Assembly (NCBI RefSeq): GCF_900177795.1
Contig: NZ_FXWJ01000002.1
Coordinates: 868,001-932,000, forward strand
Direction of reading: 5' to 3'
DNA length: 64,000 nucleotides
DNA from: Plantibacter elymi (nom. nud.)
GTDB taxonomy: Bacteria > Actinomycetota > Actinomycetes > Actinomycetales > Microbacteriaceae
Position numbers and translations under genes: made by a program. Of the stretch, positions 10,570 to 19,448 are shown piece by piece (the stretch's first letter is position 1; each line of letters opens with the position of its first letter). The notes under the pieces were generated by a model. That model was not told the DNA's origin, did not search any database, and saw only the letters and a list, made by a program, of their open reading frames with translations.

Positions 10570-11151
10570 TCACGCCGAGGCGGCGATCGCGCTCCAGCAG
10601 CCGAGGAGCAGGAACGGGCCGAACGGGATGCGCGTGCGCCAACCGGCGGACCCACCCCGTGAGCGTGCGAGGAGCACGACGACCACACCCGCGAGGCCGG
10701 CCGAGGAGACCGACACCATCGCGAAGAGCAGTGCCGCGGACATCCCGAAGCAGCCGACCGCGAGGCCGATCAGCGCGCCGAGCTTCACGTCCCCCATGCC
10801 CAGCCCACCGAGGAGGGCGCACACGTACAGGACGGCGCCGACCGCGAACCCCATCAGGAGCGGTTCGAACGGGGCCACCTGACGCACTGCTGCATCGACC
10901 GCCGCGAGCGGCACCGCGATGGCGAGCGCCGGCAGGACGAGACGGTTCGGGAGCCGCCGCTCCGCGACGTCGATGCACACGAGCGGCGGCGTGATGCAGG
11001 CGAGCCACACGAGCACGATGCCGACCGGACGCGGGTCTGGGCCGAGTCGGGCCACGGTGACGGCCACGAGCAGCAGCGTCGAGCCGGCCATCGCCGCGGT
11101 GGCGACACGTGGGCGGAGCCGCCTGCCGGTGAAGGTCGGTCGCGAGGGCAT
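10570..11151 (-). CDS. A24 family prepilin peptidase
   Basis: A 193-residue polytopic membrane protease. Both aspartate motifs of the TadV/PilD C-terminal class are present: IDVAERRLPN after the second helix and GGLGMGDVKLGA. The N-terminal methyltransferase domain of full PilD is absent, as in small archaellum/Tad-type enzymes. It would cleave leader peptides of Flp/Tad or type IV-like pilins or Com pseudopilins at the membrane. No pilin genes are adjacent, so the substrate must be elsewhere. The start at 11151 is supported by a TATCCT box six bases upstream. Confidence 0.88.
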   Translation of the reverse strand: MPSRPTFTGRRLRPRVATAAMAGSTLLLVAVTVARLGPDPRPVGIVLVWLACITPPLVCIDVAERRLPNRLVLPALAIAVPLAAVDAAVRQVAPFEPLLMGFAVGAVLYVCALLGGLGMGDVKLGALIGLAVGCFGMSAALLFAMVSVSSAGLAGVVVVLLARSRGGSAGWRTRIPFGPFLLLGCWSAIAASA

Positions 11152-11157
11152 CCCGTC

Positions 11158-11163
11158 AGGATA
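11158..11163 (-). promoter_or_regulatory. Leaderless promoter -10 box of A24 peptidase
   Basis: On the minus strand TATCCT is followed by GACGGG and ATG. Confidence 0.55.
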
Positions 11164-11207
11164 GGAGGATCCTCGTGCAGGCCTTCGGCGTTCTCCACAG
11201 GTACCGG

Positions 11208-11246
11208 CGTCGGCGGAGCGAGCCTCGCGAGCCCGCTCCGCCGACG
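11208..11246 (-). terminator. Terminator after phoH
   Basis: A perfect 13-bp stem CGTCGGCGGAGCG/CGCTCCGCCGACG with a 13-base loop, placed just past the phoH stop. There is no long T tract. Confidence 0.65.
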
Positions 11247-11250
11247 GCCG

Positions 11251-12675
11251 CTAGGCCAGCTCGTTCCCTTCGAGCATCTCGGTGACGAGTGCCGCGATGG
11301 CCGAGCGCTCCGAGCGCGTCAGCGTGACGTGCGCGAACAGCGGGTGCCCCTTGAGCGTCTCGATCACGGAGGCGACGCCGTCGTGTCGGCCGACACGCAG
11401 GTTGTCGCGCTGGGCGACGTCGTGCGTGAGGACGACCCGCGAGTTCTGCCCGATCCGGCTGAGGACCGTGAGGAGGACGTTGCGCTCGAGCGACTGCGCC
11501 TCGTCGACGATCACGAAGGCGTCGTGGAGGGACCGGCCTCGGATGTGCGTCAGCGGGAGCACCTCCAGGATGCCCCGTTCGACCACCTCGTCGAGCACGT
11601 TCTGCGAGACGACCGCGCCGAGCGTGTCGAAGATCGCCTGTCCCCAGGGGTTCATCTTCTCGCCCTGGTCGCCGGGCAGGTACCCGAGCTCCTGGCCGCC
11701 GACCGCGTACAGCGGGCGGAACACCATGATCTTCTTGTGCGCCTGTCGCTCGAGGACGGCCTCCAGACCCGCGCACAGGGCGAGCGCGGACTTCCCCGTC
11801 CCGGCTCGACCTCCCAGCGAGAGGATCCCGATCTCGGGGTCGAGCAGGAGGTCGATCGCGAGCCGCTGCTCGGCCGAGCGTCCGTGCAGACCGAAGACGT
11901 CGCGGTCGCCGCGGACGAGCTTGTAGCTGCGCTTGCCCGTGACCCGTCCGAGTGCGGATCCCCGGTCGGAGTGGATCACGAGGCCCGTGTTGATCGGCAG
12001 GTCCTCGATGATCGGCGTCGTCCCCTCCTCGCGCTCCCACAGCGTGCTCATGTCCTCCGAGCCGAGGGTGATCTCGGACATGCCCGTCCAGCCGGAGTCG
12101 ACCGCGAGTTCCGCCCGGTACTCCTCCGCCTGCAGACCGATGGACGCCGCTTTGACGCGCAGCGGCAGGTCCTTGGACACGACCGTGACCGTCAGGCCGT
12201 CGTTCGCCAGGTTCAGCGCGACCGCGAGGATGCGCGAGTCGTTGTCGCCGAGCTGGAGACCGGACGGCAGCGAGGCCATACTCGAGTGGTTGAGTTCGAC
12301 CCGCAGGGATCCGCCGTCACCGACGGGGATCGGGAAGTCGAGGCGCTCGTGCTCGATGCGGAGTTCGTCGAGGATGCGGAGAGCCTGTCGTGCGAAGTAG
12401 CCGATCTCGGGGTCGTTGCGTTTACCCTCGAGCTCGCTGATGACGACGACCGGGATGACGACGGCGTGCTCGGCGAACCGGAAGAGCGCCTTGGGATCCG
12501 ACAGCAGCACGGAGGTGTCGAGCACGTAGGTGATCTCGGCCTGCGCCTGATCTCCCCCGCTCGCCGTGTGGTCGGCGGGTCGCCGGCTCGGTCTCGTCGA
12601 CGCGTCCCGCGTCTCGGTCCCGGCTGACGTGTTCTGGATTTCTCGCGAGGCCACAACCACTCCCACCCCGAGCAT
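11251..12675 (-). CDS. PhoH-family protein with PIN domain (PhoH2-like)
   Basis: A 474-residue fusion. A PIN RNase domain (about residues 50-200: [46 protein letters not shown]) precedes a PhoH P-loop ATPase with Walker [10 protein letters not shown] near residue 295 and Walker [12 protein letters not shown]. In mycobacteria the PhoH2 fusion is reported as a sequence-specific RNA helicase/RNase, often linked to a toxin-antitoxin-like upstream gene; no such partner is visible here. The start is uncertain: a GTG about six codons downstream follows a GGGGTGGGA sequence and may be used. Confidence 0.9.
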   Translation of the reverse strand: MLGVGVVVASREIQNTSAGTETRDASTRPSRRPADHTASGGDQAQAEITYVLDTSVLLSDPKALFRFAEHAVVIPVVVISELEGKRNDPEIGYFARQALRILDELRIEHERLDFPIPVGDGGSLRVELNHSSMASLPSGLQLGDNDSRILAVALNLANDGLTVTVVSKDLPLRVKAASIGLQAEEYRAELAVDSGWTGMSEITLGSEDMSTLWEREEGTTPIIEDLPINTGLVIHSDRGSALGRVTGKRSYKLVRGDRDVFGLHGRSAEQRLAIDLLLDPEIGILSLGGRAGTGKSALALCAGLEAVLERQAHKKIMVFRPLYAVGGQELGYLPGDQGEKMNPWGQAIFDTLGAVVSQNVLDEVVERGILEVLPLTHIRGRSLHDAFVIVDEAQSLERNVLLTVLSRIGQNSRVVLTHDVAQRDNLRVGRHDGVASVIETLKGHPLFAHVTLTRSERSAIAALVTEMLEGNELA

Positions 12676-12878
12676 CTGATGCTCGGATCACTGTGCGAAA
12701 CGGCCGCCTGCAGGGTTTCGAGCCGAACTTGTGTGGCCGTCTCGACCGGGCTCCATGCCCGATGAGATGAACGTACGTCCGGCCACCGACATCGATGCGA
12801 CGACACGCCCCGTGTCCTGTTACGGGGAGGTGAACAGATGGGGGCCGTCTCCTGGCCCGCCGGTGGTCGGACGGCGGC

Positions 12879-14045
12879 TCAGTAGCTCGCGGCCGTCGCG
12901 AAGGAGAGCAGCGCACCGCGCAGCTGGTCCAGCGTCTGCCGGCTGGTACCGGCGTGCACGCTGAGCCGCACGGCCCCGGCGCGGATCGTCGCGGTGACGC
13001 CGTGGTTCTCGAGCGAGGTCCACAGTGTGTCGAGGACGGACTCCTCCGGCTCCAGGACGACGATGCCCGCGCGTTCGTGCTCGTCTCGCGAGGAGACCAC
13101 CGCGACACCGAACTCGTCCGCGAGCTCGATCACCTCGGCCGTGAGCTCGGCGATCGCGGCGTGGACGGTCGCGGTCCCGACGGCGACCGTGTCCTCCAGC
13201 GACGCCGCGAACCGCGCCGCCGCGAGCGGGTCGGGCCTGGTGATCGAGTATGCGCGCGCCGATCGGCTCGGTGCCGGGGTCGCGCTGAACGGCCAGGCCT
13301 CGTCGGTGCCGGTCACGCCCGAGAAGACCGGCTCGAGTCGCTCGACGGCGCGGTCGCTCAGGGCGAGGAATCCGGTGCCCCATCCTGCGCGCATCCACTT
13401 CTGCCCGCCCGAGGCGACCACGTCGGCGACGGCGTAGGGGGCGTCGACCACACCGAAGCCCTGGATGGCGTCGACGATCAGGAGGCGGTCACCGATCACC
13501 TCGCGGACCGCTTCGAGGTCGCAGACGTAGCCGGTGCGGTAGTCGACGAGGCTCACCGCCACGGCGGTGACGGTGTCGTCGAGCTGCTCGCGCACGCTCT
13601 CGGCCGTCACGTGTCCGCGTTGTGTCTCGAGCCATCTCGGCGTGAGCACGTGTCGGTGCTCGGCCGCCCGCTCCGCGGCGAGCGGCAGCGTGGGGTACTC
13701 CAGACGGGAGAGCAGGACGGTGCCGCTCAGGCCGAACATCGCGTGCATGAGGCCCTGCGAGGTGTTGGGCTGGGCGACGACCTGGTCGGCGCGGAACCCG
13801 GTGAGCGTCCCGACGGCGGCCCGCATCCGTTCGTCCTGCGCGTCGACCGCACCGAGTGTGCCGGGGGTCGCACTCGCGAGCACGTCGTTCCAGCGGTTGG
13901 CCTCGAGGACGACGGACGCCGCCAACGGACCGACACTGCCGTAGTTGAGATAGCCGTCGACCTCACCGAATCCCGCTTGGAAGATCTCCAACCGGGACGC
14001 CGTCTCCGGCTCGTCCGGCTCCGAGGCCGGAGTCGACCGGCTCAT
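12879..14045 (-). CDS. Class V aminotransferase-fold PLP enzyme
   Basis: A 388-residue protein. The PLP fold is shown by IVDAIQGFGVVDAPYAVADV (cofactor Asp) and the Schiff-base lysine in SGGQKWMRAGWG near residue 217, plus LNYGSVGPL at the N-terminus. The class includes cysteine desulfurase-like, isopenicillin N epimerase-like and kynureninase-like enzymes, and no motif decides the substrate. No mobile persulfide Cys loop typical of IscS/SufS is seen, which argues against a desulfurase. The start overlaps the uppS stop (ATGA), giving a two-gene operon. Confidence 0.8.
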   Translation of the reverse strand: MSRSTPASEPDEPETASRLEIFQAGFGEVDGYLNYGSVGPLAASVVLEANRWNDVLASATPGTLGAVDAQDERMRAAVGTLTGFRADQVVAQPNTSQGLMHAMFGLSGTVLLSRLEYPTLPLAAERAAEHRHVLTPRWLETQRGHVTAESVREQLDDTVTAVAVSLVDYRTGYVCDLEAVREVIGDRLLIVDAIQGFGVVDAPYAVADVVASGGQKWMRAGWGTGFLALSDRAVERLEPVFSGVTGTDEAWPFSATPAPSRSARAYSITRPDPLAAARFAASLEDTVAVGTATVHAAIAELTAEVIELADEFGVAVVSSRDEHERAGIVVLEPEESVLDTLWTSLENHGVTATIRAGAVRLSVHAGTSRQTLDQLRGALLSFATAASY

Positions 14046-14827
14046 CCGCCGAACCGCCGCTGCCGCCTGGAGAAGTCGCGGAGGGCGCGGAGGAAGTCGA
14101 CCTCGCGGAGGTCGGGCCCGAGCGCCTCGACGAAGTAGAACTCGCTATGGGCGCTCTGCCAGAGCATGAAGTCGCTCATCCGCTGTTCGCCGCTGGTGCG
14201 GATGACGAGGTCGGGGTCGGGCTGGCCTCCCGTGTAGAGGTGCTCACCGATGAGGTCGGGGGTGAGCAGCGCCGCGAGGTCTTCCAGACTCCGTCCCTCG
14301 AGGTGGTGCTTGGCGACGATCGCGCGCATCGCGTCCACGATCTCGGTGCGACCGCCGTAGCCGACCGCGAGGTTGATGTGCATGCCTGCACGGTCGGCCG
14401 TGCGCTCCTCGGCACTCGTCAACGCCGTGCGCAGCGACTCCGGGAGCCCCTCGCTCGAACCGACGTGCTTCACGCGCCAGTCACGGTAGTGCGACAGCCC
14501 CTCGGCGAGGTCGGCGATGATGTCGACGAGGTCGTCCAGCTCGTCCGGTGCGCGGTTCACCAGGTTGTCGCTCGACAGCAGGTACAGGGTGACGACGCCG
14601 ATGCCGAGGTCGTCGCACCAGGTCAGGAACTCGCGCATCTTCGCCGCACCGGCCCGGTGCCCGTGCGCCGCGGTGTCGTATCCGAGCTGCTTGGCCCATC
14701 GCCGGTTGCCGTCGATGATCATCGCGACATGGTGCGGCAGCGTCTGCGGAGTGAGCGCCTTCCGGAGGCGCCGTGCGTAGACGCCGTACAGGAAGCCGTC
14801 CACCGGTGCGGAATGCCTCGTCATCAC
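14042..14827 (-). CDS. uppS: Isoprenyl transferase (cis-prenyltransferase, UppS type)
   Basis: Condenses IPP onto an allylic diphosphate to make long cis-polyprenyl diphosphates, the lipid carrier for cell-wall synthesis. The 261 residues contain the catalytic-Asp P-loop MIIDGNRRWA, the GYGGRTEIVDA segment and the C-terminal RTSGEQRMSDFMLWQSAHSE. A GTG at 14827 lies exactly six bases after a TAGCGT box, so I take it as a leaderless start; an ATG follows in the next codon. In mycobacteria the genomic neighbour of trhA and mca is the Z,E-FPP or decaprenyl synthase, so product chain length is open. Confidence 0.93.
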   Translation of the reverse strand: MMTRHSAPVDGFLYGVYARRLRKALTPQTLPHHVAMIIDGNRRWAKQLGYDTAAHGHRAGAAKMREFLTWCDDLGIGVVTLYLLSSDNLVNRAPDELDDLVDIIADLAEGLSHYRDWRVKHVGSSEGLPESLRTALTSAEERTADRAGMHINLAVGYGGRTEIVDAMRAIVAKHHLEGRSLEDLAALLTPDLIGEHLYTGGQPDPDLVIRTSGEQRMSDFMLWQSAHSEFYFVEALGPDLREVDFLRALRDFSRRQRRFGG

Positions 14828-14833
14828 CCTGCA

Positions 14834-14839
14834 ACGCTA
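14834..14839 (-). promoter_or_regulatory. Leaderless promoter -10 box of uppS
   Basis: TAGCGT, then TGCAGG, then GTG on the minus strand. Confidence 0.6.
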
Positions 14840-14885
14840 GTGCAGTTTCCTGCATCGCTCCCAGTACGCGTTCCGCGCCACCCCG

Positions 14886-14891
14886 TATCCT
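14886..14891 (+). promoter_or_regulatory. Leaderless promoter -10 box of trhA
   Basis: TATCCT, then GGACCC, then ATG. It is divergent from the uppS promoter. Confidence 0.6.
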
Positions 14892-14897
14892 GGACCC

Positions 14898-15614
14898 ATG
14901 ACGAGTGGAGATCCCGAGCTGCCGAAGCTGCCGTTGCTCGAGGTCGCCGCCGATGACGCCGCCGCACCGGAGGAGGTCAAACCGACCTGGCGCGGATGGC
15001 TGCACGCCGGGATCTTCCCCATCTCGATCGTCGCCGGGATCGTCCTCGTCGTGCTCGCACAGGGCGCGGCCGCGAAGTGGAGTTCGACGGTCTTCGTGCT
15101 CACCTCGATGCTGCTCTTCGGGAACTCGGCGCTGTACCACCGGTTCTCCTGGCGCCCCTCGGTCAAGCTCCTCCTCAAGCGGATCGACCACGCCAACATC
15201 TTCCTGTTGATCGCAGGCACCTACACGCCGCTCGCCGTGCTCGCGCTGCCACCCGCGCAGGGGAACCTCCTGCTCGTGCTCGTCTGGGGCGGCGCGCTCC
15301 TCGGCATCGGTTTCCGCGTGTTCTGGATCAACGCCCCGCGGTGGCTCTACGTCCCGCTCTACCTGGCACTCGGGTGGGGTGCGGTCGCGTACCTCGGCGA
15401 CATCGCCCGCGGCAACTTCGCCACGATGGTGCTCGTCGCCGCCGGTGGCCTGTTCTACACGGTCGGCGCGGTCATGTACGCGATGAAGCGACCCAACCCC
15501 TGGCCGGGGCGGTTCGGGTTCCACGAGCTCTTCCACCTGTGCACGGTGCTCGCGTTCCTCTGTCACTGGACCGGCATCCTGCTGATCGCGATCGACCCGG
15601 TCTACAACCGCTGA
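14898..15614 (+). CDS. trhA: PAQR/hemolysin III family membrane protein
   Basis: A 238-residue protein with seven predicted membrane spans and the PAQR metal-site residues: His/Ser in LFGNSALYHRFSW, the KRIDHANIFLLIAGTYTP motif, and two late His residues in GFHELFHLCTVLAFLCHW. Bacterial members (YqfA/TrhA) are linked to membrane homeostasis; the hemolysin name is historical. It corresponds in position to Rv1085c of the conserved mca-uppS block. Confidence 0.9.
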   Translation: MTSGDPELPKLPLLEVAADDAAAPEEVKPTWRGWLHAGIFPISIVAGIVLVVLAQGAAAKWSSTVFVLTSMLLFGNSALYHRFSWRPSVKLLLKRIDHANIFLLIAGTYTPLAVLALPPAQGNLLLVLVWGGALLGIGFRVFWINAPRWLYVPLYLALGWGAVAYLGDIARGNFATMVLVAAGGLFYTVGAVMYAMKRPNPWPGRFGFHELFHLCTVLAFLCHWTGILLIAIDPVYNR

Positions 15615-15657
15615 CGACCGGCGGCCCGCCGAGCAGCGAGGCCTCGCGGTGGTGGTG

Positions 15658-15981
15658 TCAGCGGGCTGACTGGTCCGACGGCGGGCGAGGGTCGTCCTCG
15701 ACGCCTGCGGGGGCCGCCTCACCGGTGTCGCTCCCCGCGCGGTCCGCGGCTGCCCGCTCGGCGACCTCGGCCTGGAGCCGCTCGTCGATCTCCGCGCGGT
15801 AGTTGACCCGGCGCACGCGACGCACCATGTCGATGACGAGGAAGACGACGACGCCGGCGATGGCGAAGGTGATCACGAAGCCCCAGGGTCCCGGCGTCAC
15901 CTGGTTCTCGTCGAACGCCGGCGAGGGCGACGGCGACGGTGTGACCGCCAACAGGACCTCGGTGAACAGGTGGTGCATCAT
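15658..15981 (-). CDS. Small single-span membrane protein downstream of mca
   Basis: A 107-residue protein starting at ATG 15981, which overlaps the mca stop as ATGA. A longer frame to 16611 would run through mca and is rejected. A Pro/Ser-rich outside segment (TPSPSPSP) precedes one helix (WGFVITFAIAGVVVFLVIDM), then a basic patch and an acidic Ala/Pro tail. The size and position match the small Pro-rich membrane gene after mca in mycobacteria (Rv1083-like). Function unknown; co-translation with mca suggests a linked role. Confidence 0.8.
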   Translation of the reverse strand: MMHHLFTEVLLAVTPSPSPSPAFDENQVTPGPWGFVITFAIAGVVVFLVIDMVRRVRRVNYRAEIDERLQAEVAERAAADRAGSDTGEAAPAGVEDDPRPPSDQSAR

Positions 15982-16853
15982 GCGGTTCCTTCGCTGGTGT
16001 CGATGCCGTCGAACAGCTCCGACTCTGGGGTGGTCGACGCGACGTGCGACGTGACCAGTTGGTAGTCCTCGAACGGCCATGCGGCACGGAGGACGTCGTT
16101 GGGCCAGAAGAAGAACGGTGAGTCGGGCGGCACCTGGCTGCCGTGTGCCCGGAGCGCAGCGTCGCGCGCCTCGAAGAAGTCGCCGACGCGCACGTGCGTC
16201 GTCGCGAGATCGGGCCGGCCGGCCATCCACTCGCGCATCTCGGCCAGTCGCTCGACCGCCGGGTCGTCGGGGTGGTGCTCCAGCAGGTAGGCGTACACGG
16301 CTTCGAGCCGGGCGGGGCTGAACGAGCGGTCGTAGTACAGCTTGTCGACGCGCCAGGGCTCGCCCGCTTCGGGATAGCGCGTGGGATCGGCAGCCGCTTC
16401 GAACGCGGCGACGCTCACCTCGTGGCACCGGATGTGGTCGGGGTGCGGGTAGCCGCCGTTCTCGTCGTAGGTGATGATGACCTGCGGTCGGAAGGAGCGG
16501 ACGATGCGCACGAGCACACCGGTCGAGACCTCGAGGGGGATGTCGGCGAAGCTCGCGGGTGGGACCGTGCCGTCGTCGCGGGCCATCCCGCTGTCCTGGT
16601 AGCCGAGCCACCGGTGCTCGATGTCGAGGATCTCCTGCGCCGCGGCCATCTCGAGGCGACGGTAGCCGGGGAGGTCGCGCTCGATCATCGCGACGTCGGC
16701 GAGTCCGGGGTTCTGGAGGTCGCCGCGTTCACCACCCGTGCAGCTGACGACCATGACCTCGGCGCCGAGGCTCCGGTAGTGCGCGAGGGTCGCCGCCCCC
16801 TTGCTCGACTCGTCGTCGGGGTGCGCGTGCACGGCGAGCAGTCTCATGGTCAT
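15978..16853 (-). CDS. mca: Mycothiol S-conjugate amidase
   Basis: Zn amidase that cleaves mycothiol adducts of electrophiles and antibiotics into a mercapturic acid and GlcN-Ins. The 291 residues contain the LmbE-family zinc motifs AVHAHPDDES at the N-terminus and GGYPHPDHIRCHE in the middle. ATG at 16853 follows GGAAGGCGGAG; an upstream in-frame extension has no similarity. The C-terminal half matches Mca rather than the deacetylase MshB in neighbourhood. It indicates a mycothiol-producing actinomycete. Confidence 0.93.
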   Translation of the reverse strand: MTMRLLAVHAHPDDESSKGAATLAHYRSLGAEVMVVSCTGGERGDLQNPGLADVAMIERDLPGYRRLEMAAAQEILDIEHRWLGYQDSGMARDDGTVPPASFADIPLEVSTGVLVRIVRSFRPQVIITYDENGGYPHPDHIRCHEVSVAAFEAAADPTRYPEAGEPWRVDKLYYDRSFSPARLEAVYAYLLEHHPDDPAVERLAEMREWMAGRPDLATTHVRVGDFFEARDAALRAHGSQVPPDSPFFFWPNDVLRAAWPFEDYQLVTSHVASTTPESELFDGIDTSEGTA

Positions 16854-17021
16854 GGTGCTCCGCCTTCCGGCTGGTCTGCGCGAGGGGACCGCTTCGCGAC
16901 TCGTGACATGACGACGCGGTCGGGACTCCGCATCCAGGAAGAGGCAATACGCTTGAGGTGTCGACCTCGAGGCGTCTCGCACTCCTGGTCCAGCTTAACC
17001 GTTCGAACCGGAGCCCGTGAC

Positions 17022-17456
17022 GTGACCTCTCCCCTGCAGGATGCCGGCCCTCAGGACGCCATCGCGGCGCGATACGGACGCACCCCGGGCAACCGTGCCC
17101 GCGACCGCCGCCTGATCTGGCTCGCCGCCGCCGCGTTCGCCGTCGTCTTCATCGCGTGGGTCGTGTGGGCCGGTCTCGACGGCAGTCGTCCGAGCATCGA
17201 GTCGCGCAACACGGCACACGAGATCGTCGACGACACGATGGTCAGCGTGTCCTTCGAGGTCACCGGTCCGCAGGACACCCCCATGGCCTGCTCGGTCCAG
17301 GCGCTCAACGAGCAGTTCGCGGTCGTCGGATGGAAGGTCGTCGAGCTGCCGCCGTCCGAGCAGCGCACCCGCACCTTCACGGAGAGCGTCCGCACCACGG
17401 AGCTCAGCAACACCGGCGTCGTCGACACCTGTTGGGTGGTCGAGCACCGCTCCTGA
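17022..17456 (+). CDS. DUF4307 family membrane protein
   Basis: A 144-residue protein from GTG 17022, preceded by GGAG. It has a short basic N-terminus (IAARYGRTPGNRARDRR), one membrane helix (LIWLAAAAFAVVFIAWVVW) and an extracytoplasmic beta-rich domain with two Cys (PMACSVQAL, VVDTCWVV) that could form a disulfide. DUF4307 lies between mca and greA in many actinobacteria (Rv1081c-like). Its function is not known. Confidence 0.85.
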   Translation: MTSPLQDAGPQDAIAARYGRTPGNRARDRRLIWLAAAAFAVVFIAWVVWAGLDGSRPSIESRNTAHEIVDDTMVSVSFEVTGPQDTPMACSVQALNEQFAVVGWKVVELPPSEQRTRTFTESVRTTELSNTGVVDTCWVVEHRS

Positions 17457-17528
17457 CCCGCGACGACGGCGGCGCGTGCACCGCACTTCCGCGCCGATCG
17501 TGCGATACTCGAAGGCAGTACTTCATAC

Positions 17529-17551
17529 GCCCCGGCATTCCGCCGGGGCGT
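17529..17551 (+). promoter_or_regulatory. Hairpin in greA leader
   Basis: A perfect 9-bp stem CGCCCCGGC/GCCGGGGCG with an ATTCC loop lies 62 bases before the greA start and 73 bases after the DUF4307 stop. It has no T tract. It could be a terminator of DUF4307 or a leader hairpin of greA. Confidence 0.5.
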
Positions 17552-17612
17552 CTGGCATATGACGGGCGTTTCGGCCGTCGTGTGCGGACCCACCATGCAA
17601 AGGAGTTCCATC

Positions 17613-18104
17613 GTGTCCGAGCAGATCCAGGAGACGTTCCTCACCCAGCAGGCCTTCGACCGGCTGCAGGCGGAACTCGAACACCTCAGCACGACGGGCC
17701 GTGAGGAGATCGCCAAGCGCATCGAAGCGGCTCGAGAAGAGGGCGACCTCAAGGAGAACGGCGGCTACCACGCCGCGAAGGACGAGCAGGGCAAGCAGGA
17801 GGCCCGCATCCGGACGCTCACGCAGATGCTGCGAGACGCCAAGGTCAGCGAGGCACCGCAGTCCAGCGGCGTCGTGGAGTCCGGCACCGTCATCACCGCT
17901 GTCGTCGCGGGCGGCGAAGAACGGTTCCTCCTCGGCAGCCGCGAGATCGCCGGCAACACCGACCTCGACGTCTACAGCGAAGGCAGCCCGCTCGGCGCCG
18001 CCATCCTCGGTCTGAAGATCGGCGAGAAGACCACCTACGAGGCGCCGAACGGCAAGGAGATCACCGTGTCGATCAGCGCGGTGGAGACCTACACCGGTTC
18101 CTGA
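17613..18104 (+). CDS. greA: Transcription elongation factor GreA
   Basis: Rescues backtracked RNA polymerase by stimulating transcript cleavage. The 163 residues show the N-terminal coiled coil with the Gre signature (EIAKRIEAAREEGDLKENGGYHAAKDEQ), carrying the acidic tip Asp/Glu pair. The C-terminal domain contains SPLGAAILGLKIGEKTTYEAPNG. GTG at 17613 follows AAAGGAG; a longer frame from 17559 lacks a ribosome binding site. Confidence 0.95.
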   Translation: MSEQIQETFLTQQAFDRLQAELEHLSTTGREEIAKRIEAAREEGDLKENGGYHAAKDEQGKQEARIRTLTQMLRDAKVSEAPQSSGVVESGTVITAVVAGGEERFLLGSREIAGNTDLDVYSEGSPLGAAILGLKIGEKTTYEAPNGKEITVSISAVETYTGS

Positions 18105-18145
18105 TCCGGCGGGTCGCGTCCTCCGCGACCGACCAGACGCACGAA

Positions 18146-18175
18146 GGGCCCCGCCGACACGGCGGGGCCCTGCTG
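18146..18175. terminator. Bidirectional terminator greA/ilvA
   Basis: A 10-bp stem GGGCCCCGCC/GGCGGGGCCC with a short loop between the convergent greA and ilvA genes. Confidence 0.8.
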
Positions 18176-18191
18176 CGTTCCGTCAGTCGGA

Positions 18192-19448
18192 TCAGTCGTC
18201 GACGATCTGCGGGTCGTACCCCGCTTCGCGGAGCGTCTGCACGACGAGGTCGCGGTGGTCGGGCCCGCGCGTCTCGATGCTGAGCTCGAGTTCGACGTCG
18301 CTGATCTGCAATCCGTGGCCGTGTCGGGTGTGCAGCACCTCGATGACGTTCGCGTTGGCCTGCGCGACGAGCTCCGCCGTCCGTGCGAGCTGCCCCGGTC
18401 GGTCGGGCAGCGGGATGCGCAGCGTCAGGTAGCGGTCCGACGCCGCGAGGCCGTGGCTGACGACCCGCTGCAGCAGGAGCGGGTCGATGTTGCCGCCGGA
18501 GAGGATGGTGACCGTCGTGCCGGTCGGCTCGATCTTCCCGGCCAGGATCGCCGCGACACCGGCGGCTCCAGCAGGTTCGACGACGAGCTTGGCGCGCTCG
18601 AGGAGGACGACGATCGCCCGGGCGAGGTCGTCTTCGCTGACGGTGACGACCTCGTCGACGAGGGCGCTGATCATCTCGAAGTTGAGCTCACCGGGACGGG
18701 CCACGGCGATGCCGTCGGCGATGGTCGGCTGCACGGTGATGGTCGTCGGGGTTCCGGCTTCCAGCGACGCAGGGTACGCGGCCGCGTTCGCCGCCTGGAC
18801 GCCGATCACCCGGATGGTGCGTCCTTCAAGGGCCGCGCGCTGCTTCATGACACCCGCGACACCCGAGATGAGCCCGCCGCCGCCGATCGGCACGATGACC
18901 GTCTCGACGTCGGGGACCTCCTCGAGGATCTCGAGCCCGAGCGTGCCCTGCCCGGTGATGACGTCCGGGTGGTCGAACGGCGGGATGAGGATGGCACCGG
19001 TCTCCGCGGCGAACTCGGCAGCCGCGATCAGCGGTTCCGCCACCGTGTGGCCGCGCAGGATGACGTGCGCACCGTAGTCGCGCGTTGCGGCGAGCTTCGG
19101 GAGCGGGACGCCGACCGGCATGAAGATGGTCGCGGTGATGCCGAGCTCGCGGGCGGCGAAAGCGACACCCTGCGCGTGGTTGCCCGCCGAGGCGGCGACG
19201 ACGCCGCGCGCCCGCTCCTCGGGGGTCAGACTGGACATGCGGTTGTACGCGCCGCGGATCTTGTAGGAGCCGGTGCGCTGGAGGTTCTCGCACTTGAGGT
19301 GCACGGGCACGCCGAGGACGTCGGCGAGGTAGCGGGAGCTCTCCATCGGCGTGCGCTGGACGGTGCCGACGAGGGTGTCTCTGGCCCGCTCGAACGCGGC
19401 CAGCGACGGGCCGGGGAACACGGGTGTGGAGGTCGTTGAATCGGTCAT
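18192..19448 (-). CDS. ilvA: Threonine ammonia-lyase
   Basis: PLP-dependent deamination of threonine to 2-oxobutyrate for isoleucine synthesis or threonine breakdown. The 418 residues hold the Schiff-base lysine in RTGSYKIRGAYNR, the glycine loop PIGGGGLISG, and LSGGNIDP. A C-terminal single ACT-like domain begins near residue 335 (LRIPLPDRPGQLARTAELVA). This is the short form with one regulatory domain, as in catabolic (TdcB/actinobacterial) enzymes. ATG at 19448 overlaps the upstream exporter stop (ATGA); the 883-residue open frame in this phase is not one gene. Confidence 0.93.
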   Translation of the reverse strand: MTDSTTSTPVFPGPSLAAFERARDTLVGTVQRTPMESSRYLADVLGVPVHLKCENLQRTGSYKIRGAYNRMSSLTPEERARGVVAASAGNHAQGVAFAARELGITATIFMPVGVPLPKLAATRDYGAHVILRGHTVAEPLIAAAEFAAETGAILIPPFDHPDVITGQGTLGLEILEEVPDVETVIVPIGGGGLISGVAGVMKQRAALEGRTIRVIGVQAANAAAYPASLEAGTPTTITVQPTIADGIAVARPGELNFEMISALVDEVVTVSEDDLARAIVVLLERAKLVVEPAGAAGVAAILAGKIEPTGTTVTILSGGNIDPLLLQRVVSHGLAASDRYLTLRIPLPDRPGQLARTAELVAQANANVIEVLHTRHGHGLQISDVELELSIETRGPDHRDLVVQTLREAGYDPQIVDD

